NCBI GenBank assembly: GCA_016858145.1
Contig: JAEHOE010000059.1
Coordinates: forward strand, 310,001-374,000
Reading direction: 5' to 3'
Source: Edaphochlamys debaryana
Taxonomy: Eukaryota; Chlorophyta; Chlorophyceae; Chlamydomonadales
Length of the DNA stretch: 64,000 nt
This document shows, in pieces, positions 34,145-46,500 of this stretch; the first letter of the stretch is position 1, and the number at the start of each line of letters is the position of its first letter. The translations under genes were made by a program, and so were the position numbers. The notes beneath the pieces were generated by a model. It saw only the letters and a list, made by a program, of their open reading frames with translations. It did no database searches and was not told the origin of the DNA.

Positions 34145-37100
34145 ATGCCGCGCGGCCCGAAGAAGCACCTCAAGCGGCTCAATGCCCCCTACCACTGGAT
34201 GCTTGACAAGCTGAGCGGCATCTTCGTAAGTGCAGCTTTCAGCTCTGGGGCAGAACTGCAGGGGAGGACCTGGCAGCTGGTCCACGGCCGACTTCGGCGG
34301 CGGCAGCGCCCGGCATCGGGCTCCTCTTGGCGCGCTCGGCAAGGTTTGGAGGCCACATCTGTCTCATGATGGCCTATCTTTTCGCTCGCAGGCTCCCAAG
34401 CCGTCGGCCGGTCCCCACAAGCAGCGCGAGTGCCTGCCCCTGCTGCTCATTCTGAGGAACCGCCTCAAGTGAGTTTGCGGGGTCTTTTGCCTGCTTTCCC
34501 AACCCTTAACTTTGTGCCGCAATGGATCACCGTGGAGGAGGCAGCAGCAGTGAGCGCGGCGGCCGGACGGCGGTCTGGGCGGCGGCCAGCAAAGCTCCAG
34601 CGACCACGCAGGCGGCATGAGCAGCTGCGGAGGACGCTGGGCGTAGCGGGCGCTGGAGCTGGCGCAGAGGTGGCTGTTCAGCCAGGAGGCGATGCCGGGG
34701 TCGCTCGGCTGGCGCTGCTCAGAGCAGCTGCTTACACGGGATGAGCAGCACATGCTTTTCTGGCGCGTTCGGCCGCTGGTTGGCAAGCAGCTGCCGACGA
34801 ACGCGGACGCCTCACTCACAGCCGAAATCGCGCGTGTTCTAGTCGCCCCGCGCGTGCCAGCTCGGGGAAATCGGCGCTACCACCAACACGCGGGTTCTGC
34901 TGGCCGTGACGCCCGCAGGTATGCCCTGACCGGCAAGGAGGTGCAGTCCATCCTGATGCAGCGCCTGATTAAGGTGGACGGCAAGGTGCGCACGGACACC
35001 ACCTACCCCACCGGCTTCATGGACGTCATCTCCATTGAGAAGACGGACGAGCACTTCCGCATCGTCCTGGACACCAAGGGCCGCTTCGTGGTGCACCGCA
35101 TCACCAAGGAGGAGGCTGCCTACAAGCTGTGCCGCGTGAGTCGCCGGCGTGGCCTTGGCAAGGGCAGCAGCAGCATCCACTTTCGGCCCTTCTGGCGTTT
35201 GGACACTGGCGTTTGGGGCTCGAAGCCCATCTCTGCAGCCTGTGGGGTTGTTGCCTCGAGCGTCCGTTGATTGCGCAGGGCGCTCACTGACGGCGATTTC
35301 CTCGTTCCCGCCCTCCCCTCAGGTCCGCGGTGTCCAGCACGGCAAGGGCGGCATTCCGTTCGTGAACACCCACGACGGCCGCACCATCCGCTACCCCGAC
35401 CCGGAGATCAAGGTGGGCCTGGGGGGCCGGGCGGGCGGGCGCGGGTTGGCTTGGGGCTCGTCCTGCCTGCGGGTTGGGAAGGGTTTCAGGGCTCGGTCTT
35501 AACCCCCGGGTGAGGGCACCTCCACGCACGACGACACTCGGCGGAGACCGGCGCCTGGGCTGCGGCCTACGGAGCCGGAGGCAGCTGCAGCTGCAGCACC
35601 CTTGGCGCCCGCGAGAGAGCACAGCAGGCGCGCACGCGCCTTCAGCGGAGAGCAGCAGCCTGCTCACGGGAGGCAGCACTGGCGAGCGGCTGGGAGCTGG
35701 CGGAGTGACTGGCGGCGTGTGGCATTGGGAGGACGCTTGCAGCGCAGCCGCGTTGGGCTGCAGCTGGGAACGGCGAGGTCATCGGCGAATGGACAAACCG
35801 TGCAGGAAAGCGGAGGACTGCGGGCTGGGGTTGCGGCAGTTGGGAGGCCGGCGGCTTAATCGTCGACCAGCCCAGCGCTGGAGGCGTGCGGGGCTGCATG
35901 GGCGCGCCAGCTCGGCGGGATGACCAGGACCGTTGCCCCCTTTGCGGCGTGCTTGGGCAGCAACGCTCCAGTCCTCTGGGAGAGATGGTGCTGCTTCGGC
36001 TCCCGCTGCGCCATGTGCACTACGCTAGTTGAGGCTGCCGGGACAGCGACTGGGCTGCAGCTCCGGCGAGAGAGCAACGGGACTGGAGCGGGCGGAGCCT
36101 GCCGGAAAGCAGCGACATGGACCGGGGAGGCAGTACGGAAGGGGCTGGCGGAGGCTGCGCCGGTGACGCGGGCTGCTGGCGGCCCCCCTGGGCCTGCTGC
36201 AGCCGTTGCACAAGGGGGTACCGCTGAAGCAGCGGTGGCGATGTGGCGGCTGGTGGCTGCCTGGACGGCCGCCGTGAGACGGCGGGACAGCATCGGAGTC
36301 GGGGCCAACGCAGCGTGCATACGGCTCGACGACCAAAGTCAGATCAGCTGGCTGGCGCAGCTGCCTCTGAAAGCGCCTCCGGGCGGGGGCGATGCCACAT
36401 GGGGCCATTTAATTCTGCTGCAAAGGCCTCTGCTGCGGCATGCCTTGCATGCACCTCAGCCCTGGGTCCGGCAGCATGCTAGGCAACCCGCTGCAGCCCG
36501 CCAACCAGCCAGCCACAGCCAGCCGGCTCACAGCTGCCCCCCTCCCACCGCTCAGCATCGCATCACCGCACCCCCGGTTCCCCGGCTGCATCTCTCTCCT
36601 GACCGCTCTCTTGACCATCATCCTCCACCACCCCTCCTTCACCCCTCCTTAGGCCTACGACACGGTCATGATGGACATCGAGACCGGCAAGATCAAGGAG
36701 TTCGTCAAGAACGACGTGGGCGCCATGGTCATGTGCACGGGCGGCCACAACGCCGGCCGCGTGGGCAAGATCGTGTCCAAGGAGAAGCACAAGGTGGGAT
36801 GCTGAATTTGCGCGGGGGCGGGGCAGGGAGAGCAATGGCAGGGGCGAAAATGCCGCAAAATGGGTCGGGGCAACCCGGGGGCTTTTTGTTTGTCTGGCGA
36901 TGGAAGTAGGAAGGCGCGTGGCTCTGAATGTCCAGGTGTTATCGCTGTTCGGCTTGGCGCTTACCGAATCCCCGACCTGTCACCCCCAGGGCTCGTTCGA
37001 GATCGTGCACATCGAGGACGCCGCCGGCAACCGCTTCGCCACCCGCCTGACCAACATTTTCGTGATTGGCAAGGAGGGCAAGCCGCTCATCTCCCTGCCC

Positions 37101-37169
37101 AAGGGCAAGGGTATCCGCCTCACCATTATCCAGGAGCAGAAGAAGCGCTACGAGGCCGCCTCTGCGTAA
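34145..37169 (+). CDS. RPS4: 40S ribosomal protein S4
   Basis: Structural protein of the small cytosolic ribosomal subunit (eS4). Exons 34145-34225, 34392-34468, 34919-35135, 35323-35412, 36653-36793 and 36990-37169 give 261 residues, close to the usual 263. Recognition is direct: [20 protein letters not shown] at the start, [20 protein letters not shown] (S4-like RNA-binding part), [17 protein letters not shown] block (here [16 protein letters not shown]), [12 protein letters not shown] (KOW-like) and a final [20 protein letters not shown] block. All introns start GT and end AG. The 1.24-kb fourth intron is much longer than its neighbours. It is very likely a constitutive housekeeping gene. 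Confidence 0.97.
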
Positions 37170-37632
37170 AGCGCCCCTCCCAAGTGAGGGCGCGGAACGC
37201 CGTTGGCGCCGCGTGCCGCCGCCGCCTGGCGTAACACCCGGGCGCGCGGCACGCGGGTCTCCTGGCGCCTGCCGATGGCGGTGGTGGGCAGATGAGGCGG
37301 CGCGGTGCGGCGGCCGCCACCGTCCGCTCTGGCGCGGGCTGGGGCGGCGGCTGACGCTGTCGTGCCGAACCGGCGCGGGGCGCGGTGGCGGTGTCGAGGG
37401 TCGGTGTCCCCCGCCGCCCGGGTGGCGGCTGCGCGGCGGCCGCGGGGGTTGCGGACCGCCCCGCACGGCGCCCGCAGCGGTTGGCCTGGGCGGGGCGCTG
37501 CTGCCGACGTGGGCTGCGCTCGGCTCCAGGGGGGGCGCGGGCGCTGCCGGCGGGGCGGCGCGGGTCGCGGCTCGGCGGCGGTGGTGGAAGAGAGAGTAGT
37601 GGCGCTTTGCAGAAAGCCCGGCTGGGGCCCCT

Positions 37633-37637
37633 TGTAA
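37633..37637 (+). promoter_or_regulatory. Putative TGTAA poly(A) signal of RPS4
   Basis: TGTAA about 465 nt after the RPS4 stop codon. It is the first one downstream and fits the chlorophyte signal. Confidence 0.5.
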
Positions 37638-38696
37638 CCGCTCTCGCCGAGGCCTGTCGAGCCCGCTGCTCTCGCGCCCTTTTGGGCCTCAGCCTGGGGC
37701 TGGAGGACATGGGGCCCTGGGGCGGTCTCCTGTTCGGGCTCGGATGATACACAAGAGCAGCTAGCAGTGTCGTTCGGCAGCTGGCTTGAGCAGCCACCCA
37801 GCGGACATATTGCTCTCGTGGCCTAGGACAGGCCCTTCGACGCCCGCGCGTAGTACACCACCAGCAAGGAGGCTTTCTAGCTTGGGAGACAGACTCATGC
37901 CTACGCATGACGTCGAGGTGACTGAGGGCTTGGAGCCAAGCGTGCCATCGTGCTCTGCGCTGCATTGCGCTGTGCTTTGTACCCATGACGTCCCTCGGCC
38001 GTGCCCTCGAGCACTCGCTTGCACAGCACCCCTGTTTTAACCCATGAAGTCCCCGTGCCAGAGACAGAAAGAGAAGCAAGGCAGGACATGACGCACGATA
38101 AAGGCTACGTGAGCTAGAGCCCAGCCCGCCCAGGTGGGCTGCCGGAGAGAGATGGAGAAAGGCAGGCAGGTAGTGGTGGGGGTACAGCAAAATGCAATGC
38201 AAGTGACGAAGGCGCGCGGCTCCGATCCCCTTGCATGTCTGCATGTCTGCATGCTGGCCCACGGGCCGGGCCGGGCCCGAGCCCACCCGCGCGCCATGCG
38301 GCCATGGAAGCACCTCAGCCGGCATATCCTTGTCGCACGCAGGCGACACTCCCGGCGGCCTCAGAGGGCTTCGCGTGCACGGGCTGTTGCGGTTCGCGTC
38401 GCGACCTTGTGGGCGCACAACAATTTCGTGCGTTGAACGCGGTTTTGAGTCAATCGGATGCAGGCTTACTCTGAGACTGCGGGCGGGTCGCGAGCAAGGC
38501 CCAGTTGATGGCAGCTGCGCCGCGACCGTTCGCACATTTCCGGGCCCCCGCGGTATTCCCGACCTATATCCGACCTTGCAAACAGCATAGCTATACATAA
38601 ACGCTCTACCAACACCAGACCCTTCTCAAGACACGTCCCGTCCCCAAACCTTCGGCTTCGATTCACTTTCCTTTCCAAGCACTCGCTTGCCCAAAC
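37638..38696. other. Intergenic stretch, RPS4 to MBOAT gene
   Basis: No supported gene. A TATA-like run (CTATACATAAA) near 38590 lies about 105 nt before the MBOAT start codon and could place its promoter. Two short GCATGTCTGCATGTCTGC repeats are at about 38232. Confidence 0.4.
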
Positions 38697-41600
38697 ATGG
38701 CAGCTGCCCCGGTCTTAACGATAGCAGCTCAGGCCATAGGCATCGCCGCCTGCTCACGGGCGGTCGCGCGGCGGACAAGGCCAGGCTGGGCGAGACTCGG
38801 CCTGCTCATGCCCCTCGCCCTCGCGCTCCTCGCTCTGCCGCTGGCGCTAGGACACGAGGACCCATTCGCTGCACAAAGCCTGTGCTGTATCCTTTCCATG
38901 GCAGCGTTTAAGGTGAGTTCCGGGCTCGCGGCTCGGACCAGCGCGACGGTCGCGGCATTCTGACGCGGACACGCGTGCACTCCTGCCTCGCAGCTCGTTG
39001 CGCTCATGACCGGCCGCGGTGTTCTGGATGCAAAGCGTATGGAGCTTCTCGAGTTCGTCGTGGTGCTCCTCTTGCCGGTCGTGCCGGTCCATCGTCTAGG
39101 TACGCGCCGACCCGCGGCGTGCGCGCAGGCTGAGTCCGCGACAGCCGCCCTGTGGCACATTGCGACTCAATCTTGGCTCTAGCTAGAGCTGGTCTCGGCC
39201 GCCCCCTCGCTGACCCCATGGCGCGGTGGCGTGCGGCATGTGTGACGCGGATTGCCGCCCCCCGACATGCCCGCGTCCAGGCCCCGGTCGCAAGCGCACC
39301 GCCCTGGCCCTCGCTAAGGCCCGTCGCGGCCTGCTCAAGCTCGGTAAGCCGCCACGCCCCTCCTCACGCCCTCGCCGTCCTGGACACACGCGGTGACACG
39401 CCTCCACAACCTCCCCGCCCGCCCGCCCCCACGCTCCCCGCAGCCCTCTTCGCGCTCCTGGCCGCCGCCTGCCTCTCCGCCTTCCACGCCACACGTGACC
39501 CCGACTCCCACCTGGCCTCATCCCTGGCCGCCCTCCTGGACGACGGCCTCGCCCGCCTGCACGCCGCCCTCTCGGCCTCGCCCCTCGCCGCTTCGCTGGC
39601 CAACCGCCAGGGCCTGGGCCTGGGCCTGGGCCTGCGGGCCCCGCCCTCGGCCCCCACGTGGGCGCTGCCCCTGGCCCTGGGCGCTATTCAGTTCCTCACC
39701 TTCTTCGGTGGAGGTGGGTCTTGGCAAAGAGGGCGGGCGACCAATTCGATAGCGTGTTTGCCTTGGACCCGGGCACGCCCTTTGCACCCACACCCTCTTC
39801 ACGCGCCGCCCTGCTCGTCCACACCCACCTCACGCCCCGCCCACCCACTGCTCGCGCCTTTCCCCCCTCCCCCCCCCTCACCCCCGCAGGCCTGGTGCTC
39901 ATGCTCGAGGTGGACGGCATGGGCGACCTGGTGGACGCGGCGGCGCTGGCGGCGGTGGGGGTGGTGGCGGAGGCGCACTTCGACGCGCCGTGGCTGGTGG
40001 GTGCGGCGTCCGGGGGGGGCCGGCCCCGGGGGCGCGGGCTGAGCGCGGCTGGGCGGACCAGCGTTGCGCTGGGAGGGCTGGATGGGTGATGGCTGCGACA
40101 CCTTGCATCAAACGACCCCAGCTGGCAGCCGCACCGCTGTGGGTCTCTGGAGCGGAGCACCTGCTCTTACGGCCCCCCCCGCTCTATCCTCCTCGCCTCC
40201 TTTCCACCGCCGCCCAGGCCACCAACTTCTCCGAGCTCTGGGGCCGCCGCTGGAACCTGACCGTGTCTTCCGTGCTGCGGCACGCCTTCCACGAGCCCGT
40301 GATCGAGGGTGCGTGCTGTGGGGATTGCGGGGGAAGAGGGCGGGGGGTACGCGGCGGCATAGGTAAGGGGTGGGGGAGCGCAAGCACGAAGCGCTTCGAG
40401 CTCAATCATGCTGCGCTCATCATCCCGCCGACCTGTCCACCACACCCCTGCAGGCCGCCTCTTCGCCACCCCGCCTGCCGGAGCACCTGCCGGCAGCCCC
40501 GGCTCCGCCACTGCGGGCGACGCGCCCTCCTCCGGCCCCGCCAGCGGCACCGCCTCCCCCGCCCCCGCGTCCTCCCTGCCCGGCCGCGGCAGCTCCTGCG
40601 CCTCCTCCGTGGCCGACTCCCTGTCAGACGCGGGCAGCATGGCAGACAGCGGCTCCCTCGCCACCCTCTCCACCGCCTCCGCCGCCAGCTCCGCCGCCGG
40701 CGGCGCCGCCGGTGACGTCAGCGACGGCGGCGCTGAGCCGGGCCACAGCCACGAGCTCCGCCGCCGCCACGCCGGCAAGGGCACAGCATCGGCCACGGCA
40801 GCGGAGGCTCCGGCCAACAAGCCCGATCCCACGCCTGCCGCCACTGCTCCGTCCCAAGCCCAGCCCTCCCCAGCCCCGGCCCCTGCGCCACACGCATCCA
40901 GCGGGAAGGCACCTGCCGGTGCTAACCGCAGCCACAGCAGCGGCAGCACCGACAGCAGCGGCAGCGGTGGCCCCGGCGGCCGGCCCCGGCGCAGCGTGTC
41001 CCCCCTGCGTCGCCTCCTTGCCTGCCAGCTGACGTTCGCGGTGTCGGGGCTGTGGCACGAGCTGGTGGCCTTCACCATGACGGGCCGCACCACGGGGGGC
41101 GCCTGGTTCGCGCTCTTTGCCGTACAGGTGTGTCTGGGGCTGCTCGTACAAGCCGTGTGTGTGGGGTGTGAGGGGTGGCGGGGGTGGGGCCGCGGGTCGG
41201 GGGTTGGAGACCAGTCTCTTACGCCAGGCCCTTGAGCTGGTGAGGAGCGGGTGGTCGCGTCTGCCGATCAGGCGCCTAGCGATTCTTCCGGGGGGGGAGG
41301 TACAGACTGGTGACGTGCTCCATCTCCCATGGAGACCCACTTCCTCTGCCTCCACCCTAAACCCGCGCCCAGCTGCGCCTCCCTGCGCCCCTGTGACCGT
41401 GCACCCTACCCTCCCATCCTACCCCCCTCCCACCCCCTCCCACCCCCAGGCGATCGTCATGACAGTCGAGGGGCACCTCAGGACCGCCGCCCGCGCGGCG
41501 CGCATCCGTGTGCCCACCCCCGTGGCTCGGGCGCTGACGCTGGGGCTGTTCGTGCTGCAGGTGCGGCGGACCGGAGCTGGGTTGGCAGGCTGCAGCCCAT

Positions 41601-41873
41601 GCATCGCAAGCAGGCTCTCCCGGTGCCCCCGCACCGGCTGCTGCTCTTAGCGTTCACCTTCCCCACGCGCCTCTCCTCCCCTCTCCTCCTCGCCTGCCCT
41701 TCCCTCCCCCTCCGCAGCTGTCCTGGCTGTGGTACCCCCCCATGGAGTCCACGGGCATGATCTCCGCCATGCTGCGCAAGGGCGACGAGGCGGCGGCAGG
41801 GCTGGCGGCCGCGGCGGAGGGCGCCCGGGGGCTGCTGGCGGCGGTGGCGGGGCGGGTGGCGGTCATGGCGTGA
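38697..41873 (+). CDS. Wax-synthase-like MBOAT acyltransferase with a low-complexity insert
   Basis: Probable long-chain alcohol O-acyltransferase (plant-type wax synthase, MBOAT superfamily) in the ER membrane. Exons 38697-38912, 38994-39099, 39281-39343, 39444-39713, 39890-39996, 40218-40308, 40454-41127, 41450-41560 and 41718-41873 join in phase to 597 residues. Several hydrophobic spans are visible, for example LGLLMPLALALLALPLAL and LLEFVVVLLLPVVPV. The family signature is present: NFSELWGRRWNLTVSSVLRH, which is the [SF]xxxWGRRWNL motif, and LTFAVSGLWHELVAF with the conserved active-site His. Between the two, the exon at 40454 encodes about 180 residues rich in Ser, Ala, Pro and Gly. Such an insert is not typical of the family; it probably forms a disordered loop. 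An alternative is a sterol or diacylglycerol acyltransferase of the same fold. Confidence 0.75.
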
Positions 41874-43574
41874 GCCGGCCCGGGCCATCGCGGTAGCCGC
41901 TGGTGGCAGGGAGGAGGCCGGAGAGGCGGGCACGTCGTGGCGGACCGGACCGGAGGCAGGCTTGAGGTGGCCATGGGTAGCCGCGTGGGCGTTGCGGCGC
42001 GAGTGAGGAGCCTGTGGCTGAGGCACGCGCCAGGAGGCCAGGCATATTTGCGTGGGCGGTTGGAGCCTCTTGTGCGGCCCTGGGCGGGCCTTCATTTGCC
42101 TGCAGCCAATCTTGGCACGCAGGCACCTAGTAGACTGCTGGGTACCCCCTTGTGGAAGCGAGTGCGGACCACTCGGGGTAAAATTCATCTTGCACGCCAG
42201 GGCTGATGAGAAGACAATTGCATGTTGGGCCGGCGAATGCCTGCCACTTGCAGAGGGTTCTGCGGGAGAGCAAGGGTTGCCCTGTACACTAATTCTTTTG
42301 GCGTGCCCGGCACACTTACGATTTGCATCAGGGAGAGTAGCATTGTTGTTCTCTGTTAGCCCTCGCAATTTGGACAGCCTGTTGCGCATGCCGAAACGTC
42401 CGGACCTAAACGTTGTGGGGTCTTTGCCTGGATTTGAGGCGAGGCCTTGCTGCACATTGCCTCGGGTTGCGGTTTATAGTTGTATTCTAGCATTCCGGCA
42501 TTAGTGTTGCTGTGCAGGAGGGTGACAGGGCAAAGTATGGCCACGCAGGCTGGGCAGGGTACGGGGTCAGCCGGCAGGTCAGGCCTCGAGGGCTGCATAG
42601 ACACTCGGCACAGCTTGCTAGAGTTCTTCTTGAGGTACAGGCTTGCTGCAAGCAGGCTGCTTGTAGTAGGAGAGCGGATGGGTGCCGTGGCTGGGAGCAT
42701 TACCCCAGCGCGATCAAGGCACGGCTTGAATTTTACGGAGTCCGCGCAGTACTGTGGGGTATGGGTGGGGAGCGATGTTGCAGGCTGCTCTCGCTTGGCT
42801 GGAGGCAACCGGTGTGGCGAGAAATTTGATAATGCGGTCTTGTATACCGGTGCGTACGCCTTCGTGGGGCCTTTGGTTGGACGGAGGGGTGGGGGCCAGG
42901 AGGCCCGGCAAGCTTATTCAGGAGGGTGGAGGGAGGAGAGGGCGTGGCGATGTCATCAAAAGGTAGCTACAAGGACGGAGCAGCGCAGGGCTCGGGATGG
43001 CTGCTTGCGCTTGTAAGGAGATGAAGACCCAGTCCGGTCTGGTCTATCTCTCTCAGCCACCGGGGAGTAGTGCAGTCCAGCGGGGTACGGTGCGCTTGCA
43101 AGGAGAGGTGGCGATCAGGGCAAGTGCAGGTCTAGCAGGGTTCAGTCCAGTGCGGGCGGGCTGTGCGGAAGGCTCAGTGAGGGACGGGCACGGACTGCCA
43201 CGGACCCGCGGGACCGTCGACATCTGTGTGATAATGGCCCTGCCCTGCCATATGGAGCACAAACCTTACAGTTCACAGCTTCATTAGCACCAGGGTAAAC
43301 TGCGAGGGCAGAGTCATTCCGAGCGAGCCGCGACGTCCTTCGAAGTTCCCCTCGCGAAAGGCAACAGCTACTCGCTAACAGCCACTTGTGATCATTACCC
43401 TTCTTTCTACCTATAGCTGATTAGGAGGGCCTGTGGGCTGCCCTCCGCGCGAGGCATGGTGCACACACTTGGGTGCCTGCTTTGAGCCCGCTGTTGATGC
43501 AACGAAGGCATTCTATGACATCTTAGCCAGTCCTAGCTCGAACACTAGCTGGCTACGCGCTAAGTGGGGCACCA
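41874..43574. other. Probable 3' UTR and intergenic stretch
   Basis: No protein-like frame. A TGTAA at 43012-43016 could end the MBOAT transcript, which would give a long 3' UTR of about 1.1 kb. The promoter of the repeat-protein gene must lie in the last few hundred bases; no clear TATA box. Confidence 0.4.
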
Positions 43575-46500
43575 ATGGCTGACCTCCAAGTTGAGGAATT
43601 TGGAGACGAAGAAGCAGGAGACCACGAGGTCGCAGTCCCGCAGACGTTCGACAGGGAGCGGCTAGCGACTCCGCTCTTTGGCGATGGCGACTCGACCTCT
43701 GCTCCAACCGGGGCCGCTGAAGGCCAGGACGCCGCGACTGACCGCCCAGAAGCTGCCACGAGTAATGCAGTTGCGGGCGCTACCGGCGAAGGCGCCGGGG
43801 AACAGGACGCGGCCGCGGAGGGCTCAGCGGGTGCGGAAGCCTCACGCCGCACGCTAGGCTTCGGCGGCAGCGGCTCAGAGCTAGGTGCCGCCGCTGAGGC
43901 GAGCAACCGAGGCGCAGGAGATGCAGCTGCGGATGCTGAAGCTGCGGGGGAGAGCAGCCCAGCGCCAGAAGCGGAGGCGACGGGGCCAGCGCCAGGCACG
44001 GAGGCAACGGAAGGCATCGTCCAAGAGGACTCGGGCACGCAGCCCTTCACACCTGAGGCCTCGGGGATAGCGGCATTGGGAGCGGCAGGGGCAGGGTCAG
44101 GGGCAGCAGCTGCGTCGCCTCGAGCAGGCAGCACCGCCGGCTCTCGGCCAGCGAGCGTCAAGGCCGCCAGCGCCACGGGCTCCCGGCCAGCCAGCGTCGC
44201 CGCCGGGGCCGCGGCGGGCTCGCGTCCCGCCAGCGTTGCCGCTGCAAGCGCCGCCGGCTCTCGCCCCGCGAGTGTCGCAGCCGGTAGCACTGCGGGGTCA
44301 CGACCTCCGAGCGGCATCGCAACCCTGCTCGGTGGCTCGCGTCCCGCCAGCGTCGCCGCGGGAAGCGCGGCAGGCTCGAGGCCCGCTAGCGTGGCTGCGG
44401 GCAGCAGCGCCGGCTCGCGGCCACTCAGTGGCATCGCCACCCTCCCTGTCGGCTCGCGGCCGGCAAGTGGGCTGGCGGCAAGCACGGCCGGGTCTCGGCC
44501 GCTGAGCGCTGTGCCCGAGGCAGCGGCAGCGGCGGCAAGCGGCAGCCGCGCCGGCTCTCGCCCAGCGAGCGTCGCCGGGGGGAATGCTACGGGGTCAAGA
44601 CCGCCCAGCGGCATTGCCACACTGCAGGCAGGGTCCCGCCCCGCTAGCGTCACAGCCGGGAGCACGGCCGGCTCTCGGCCTGCAAGCGGCATCGCGTCTC
44701 TGCCCGCAGGATCCCGGCCTGCAAGCGGTGTTGCCGGCAGCACGACTGGCTCAAGGCCGCTCAGCGCGGTGCCGGAAGGGGCGGCCGTGGGCGGAGGCAG
44801 CACCGCCGGCTCCCGACCCGCTAGCGTGGCTGCCGGGAGCGTTGCCGGCTCTCGTCCTGCTAGCGGCGCCGCCAGCCTTCCCGCCGGCTCTCGGCCTGCG
44901 AGCGGCGTCGCCGGCAGCGCTGTGGGCTCCCGACCTGTCAGCGCAGCGCCGGAGGAGGGCTCTGGCGGCGACGCGGCTGTGGGGTCCCGACCTGCCAGCG
45001 TGGCTGCTGGCAGCGTGGCAGGCTCACGACCGCTCAGCGCCGTCGTCGAGGACGCAGCAGCAGCGGATGCAGCCGCGTCCGGGGCTTCCCGGCCTGCGAG
45101 CGGGGCGGCAGGGAGCGTGGCCGGCTCGCGGCCGGCAAGCGTCGCCGGAGGAGGCAGCGTGGCCGGCTCTCGGCCTGCCAGTGCCGTCGCCGCCGGCTCG
45201 CGCCCCGCGAGTGGGGCGGTGGCTGGGAGCCGCGCCGGCTCCCGGCCGCTGAGCGCTGTGCCGGAGGCGGCGGGGGCCGCGGGCAGCGCGGCGGGGTCTC
45301 GCCCCGGCAGCGGTGTGCCCGGCAGCGGTGTGCCCGGCAGCGGTGTGCCCGGCAGCGGTGTGCCCGGCAGCGGTGTGCCCGGCAGCGGTGTGCCCGGCAG
45401 CGGTGTGCCCGGCAGCGGTGTGCCCGGCAGCGCCGCCGGCGGCTCCCGCCCCGCCAGCGTCGCGGCTGCCGGCAGCGCTGCCGGCTCGCGGCCCTCGAGC
45501 GCAGCTCCGGACGCTGAGGAGGCGGTCGGCTCTCGCCCCGCCAGCGCAGGACCGGCTGCGGAAGACGGCGACGGCGACGTTGATGGCGGGGACGAGGGCG
45601 GCGGCGGGGGCGGGGGCGGCTCCCGACCGTACAGCCCCACGCTGAGCGAGCTGGCCAGGGAGGGCGAGGACGCGGGTGCGGAGGGGGAGGAGGCGCTGGC
45701 AGCAGCGGAGGAGGCGTACGCCGAGGAGGCCGAGGCCGCTGGGGCTGAGGCTGGGGCTGAGGCCGAGGCGGCGGACGGGGACGACGCAGAAGAGGGGGCT
45801 GCTGAGGAGGCCGATGAAGAGCGGAGTGGTCAAGCCGAAGCCGCCGCCAGCGCTGCCGGGTCGCGGCCCGGCAGTGCGGCGGCATCCGCAGCGGCCGACG
45901 GCGAGGCAGAGGGCATGGGCGGGGGCGAGGGCGAGGGCGAGGCGTCCGGGAGTACCGACGCGCGGTCCCGTCCTGCCAGCGCCGGCAGTGCGGGCGCTGC
46001 CGATGAGGCCGACCGCGGGGTGGAGACGGGGGCGAGCTCGCGGCCTGCGAGCTCCGGCGTGGGTGCAGCCGGGGAAGGCGCTCCGGGCGCCAGCGGGAGG
46101 GGCTCCTCCCGCCCGGCGAGTGGGCTGGCGGCGAGCGACGCCGGCGGCCGGGCCGGCAGCGCAGCGGGGCGCTCCTCCTCCTCACGCCGCGCCAGTTCAG
46201 CGGCGGAGGCCGCTGCTGACGGCGCCGCTGCCGCTACCTCTGGTGCTGCCTCCGCCTCCGGCCGACCGATCAGCGGCGGGGAGGCCTCAAGCTCGCTGCC
46301 GGCAGCGGCGGCGGCAGGGCCCGGTGGCGGCGCCGCCAGCAGCAGGGGCGGCTCGAGGCCGGGCAGCTCCGCCTCCACCCGCCCCGCCAGCGCCGCCGTG
46401 CCGCTCTCCCGCCCGGGAAGCAGCGGCGGCGCAGGCCTCGCGGCCGCCATGGCCTCCGCGCCGCCCCCGCCCCAGCCCTCCGACCCCTCCCTCTCCGACC

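Noticed and set aside
35474..36909. Two long plus-strand ORFs inside RPS4
   Set aside because: They lie mostly in the 1.24-kb intron, the second one running into exon 36653-36793, and are open by GC bias; no conserved pattern or independent start context.
37126..38598. 490-codon minus-strand ORF downstream of RPS4
   Set aside because: Overlaps the last RPS4 exon and its 3' UTR, with low-complexity Arg/Pro/Ala composition and no homology-like blocks.
43553..45640. 695-codon minus-strand ORF rich in GREPA repeats
   Set aside because: It is the exact antisense of the SRPAS coding array; a repeat with a period divisible by three and few A/T bases keeps all frames open.
45034..46185. Arg/His-rich minus-strand ORF of 383 codons
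   Set aside because: Third-frame shadow of the same array with extreme composition (Arg, His, Pro) and no splice or start context.
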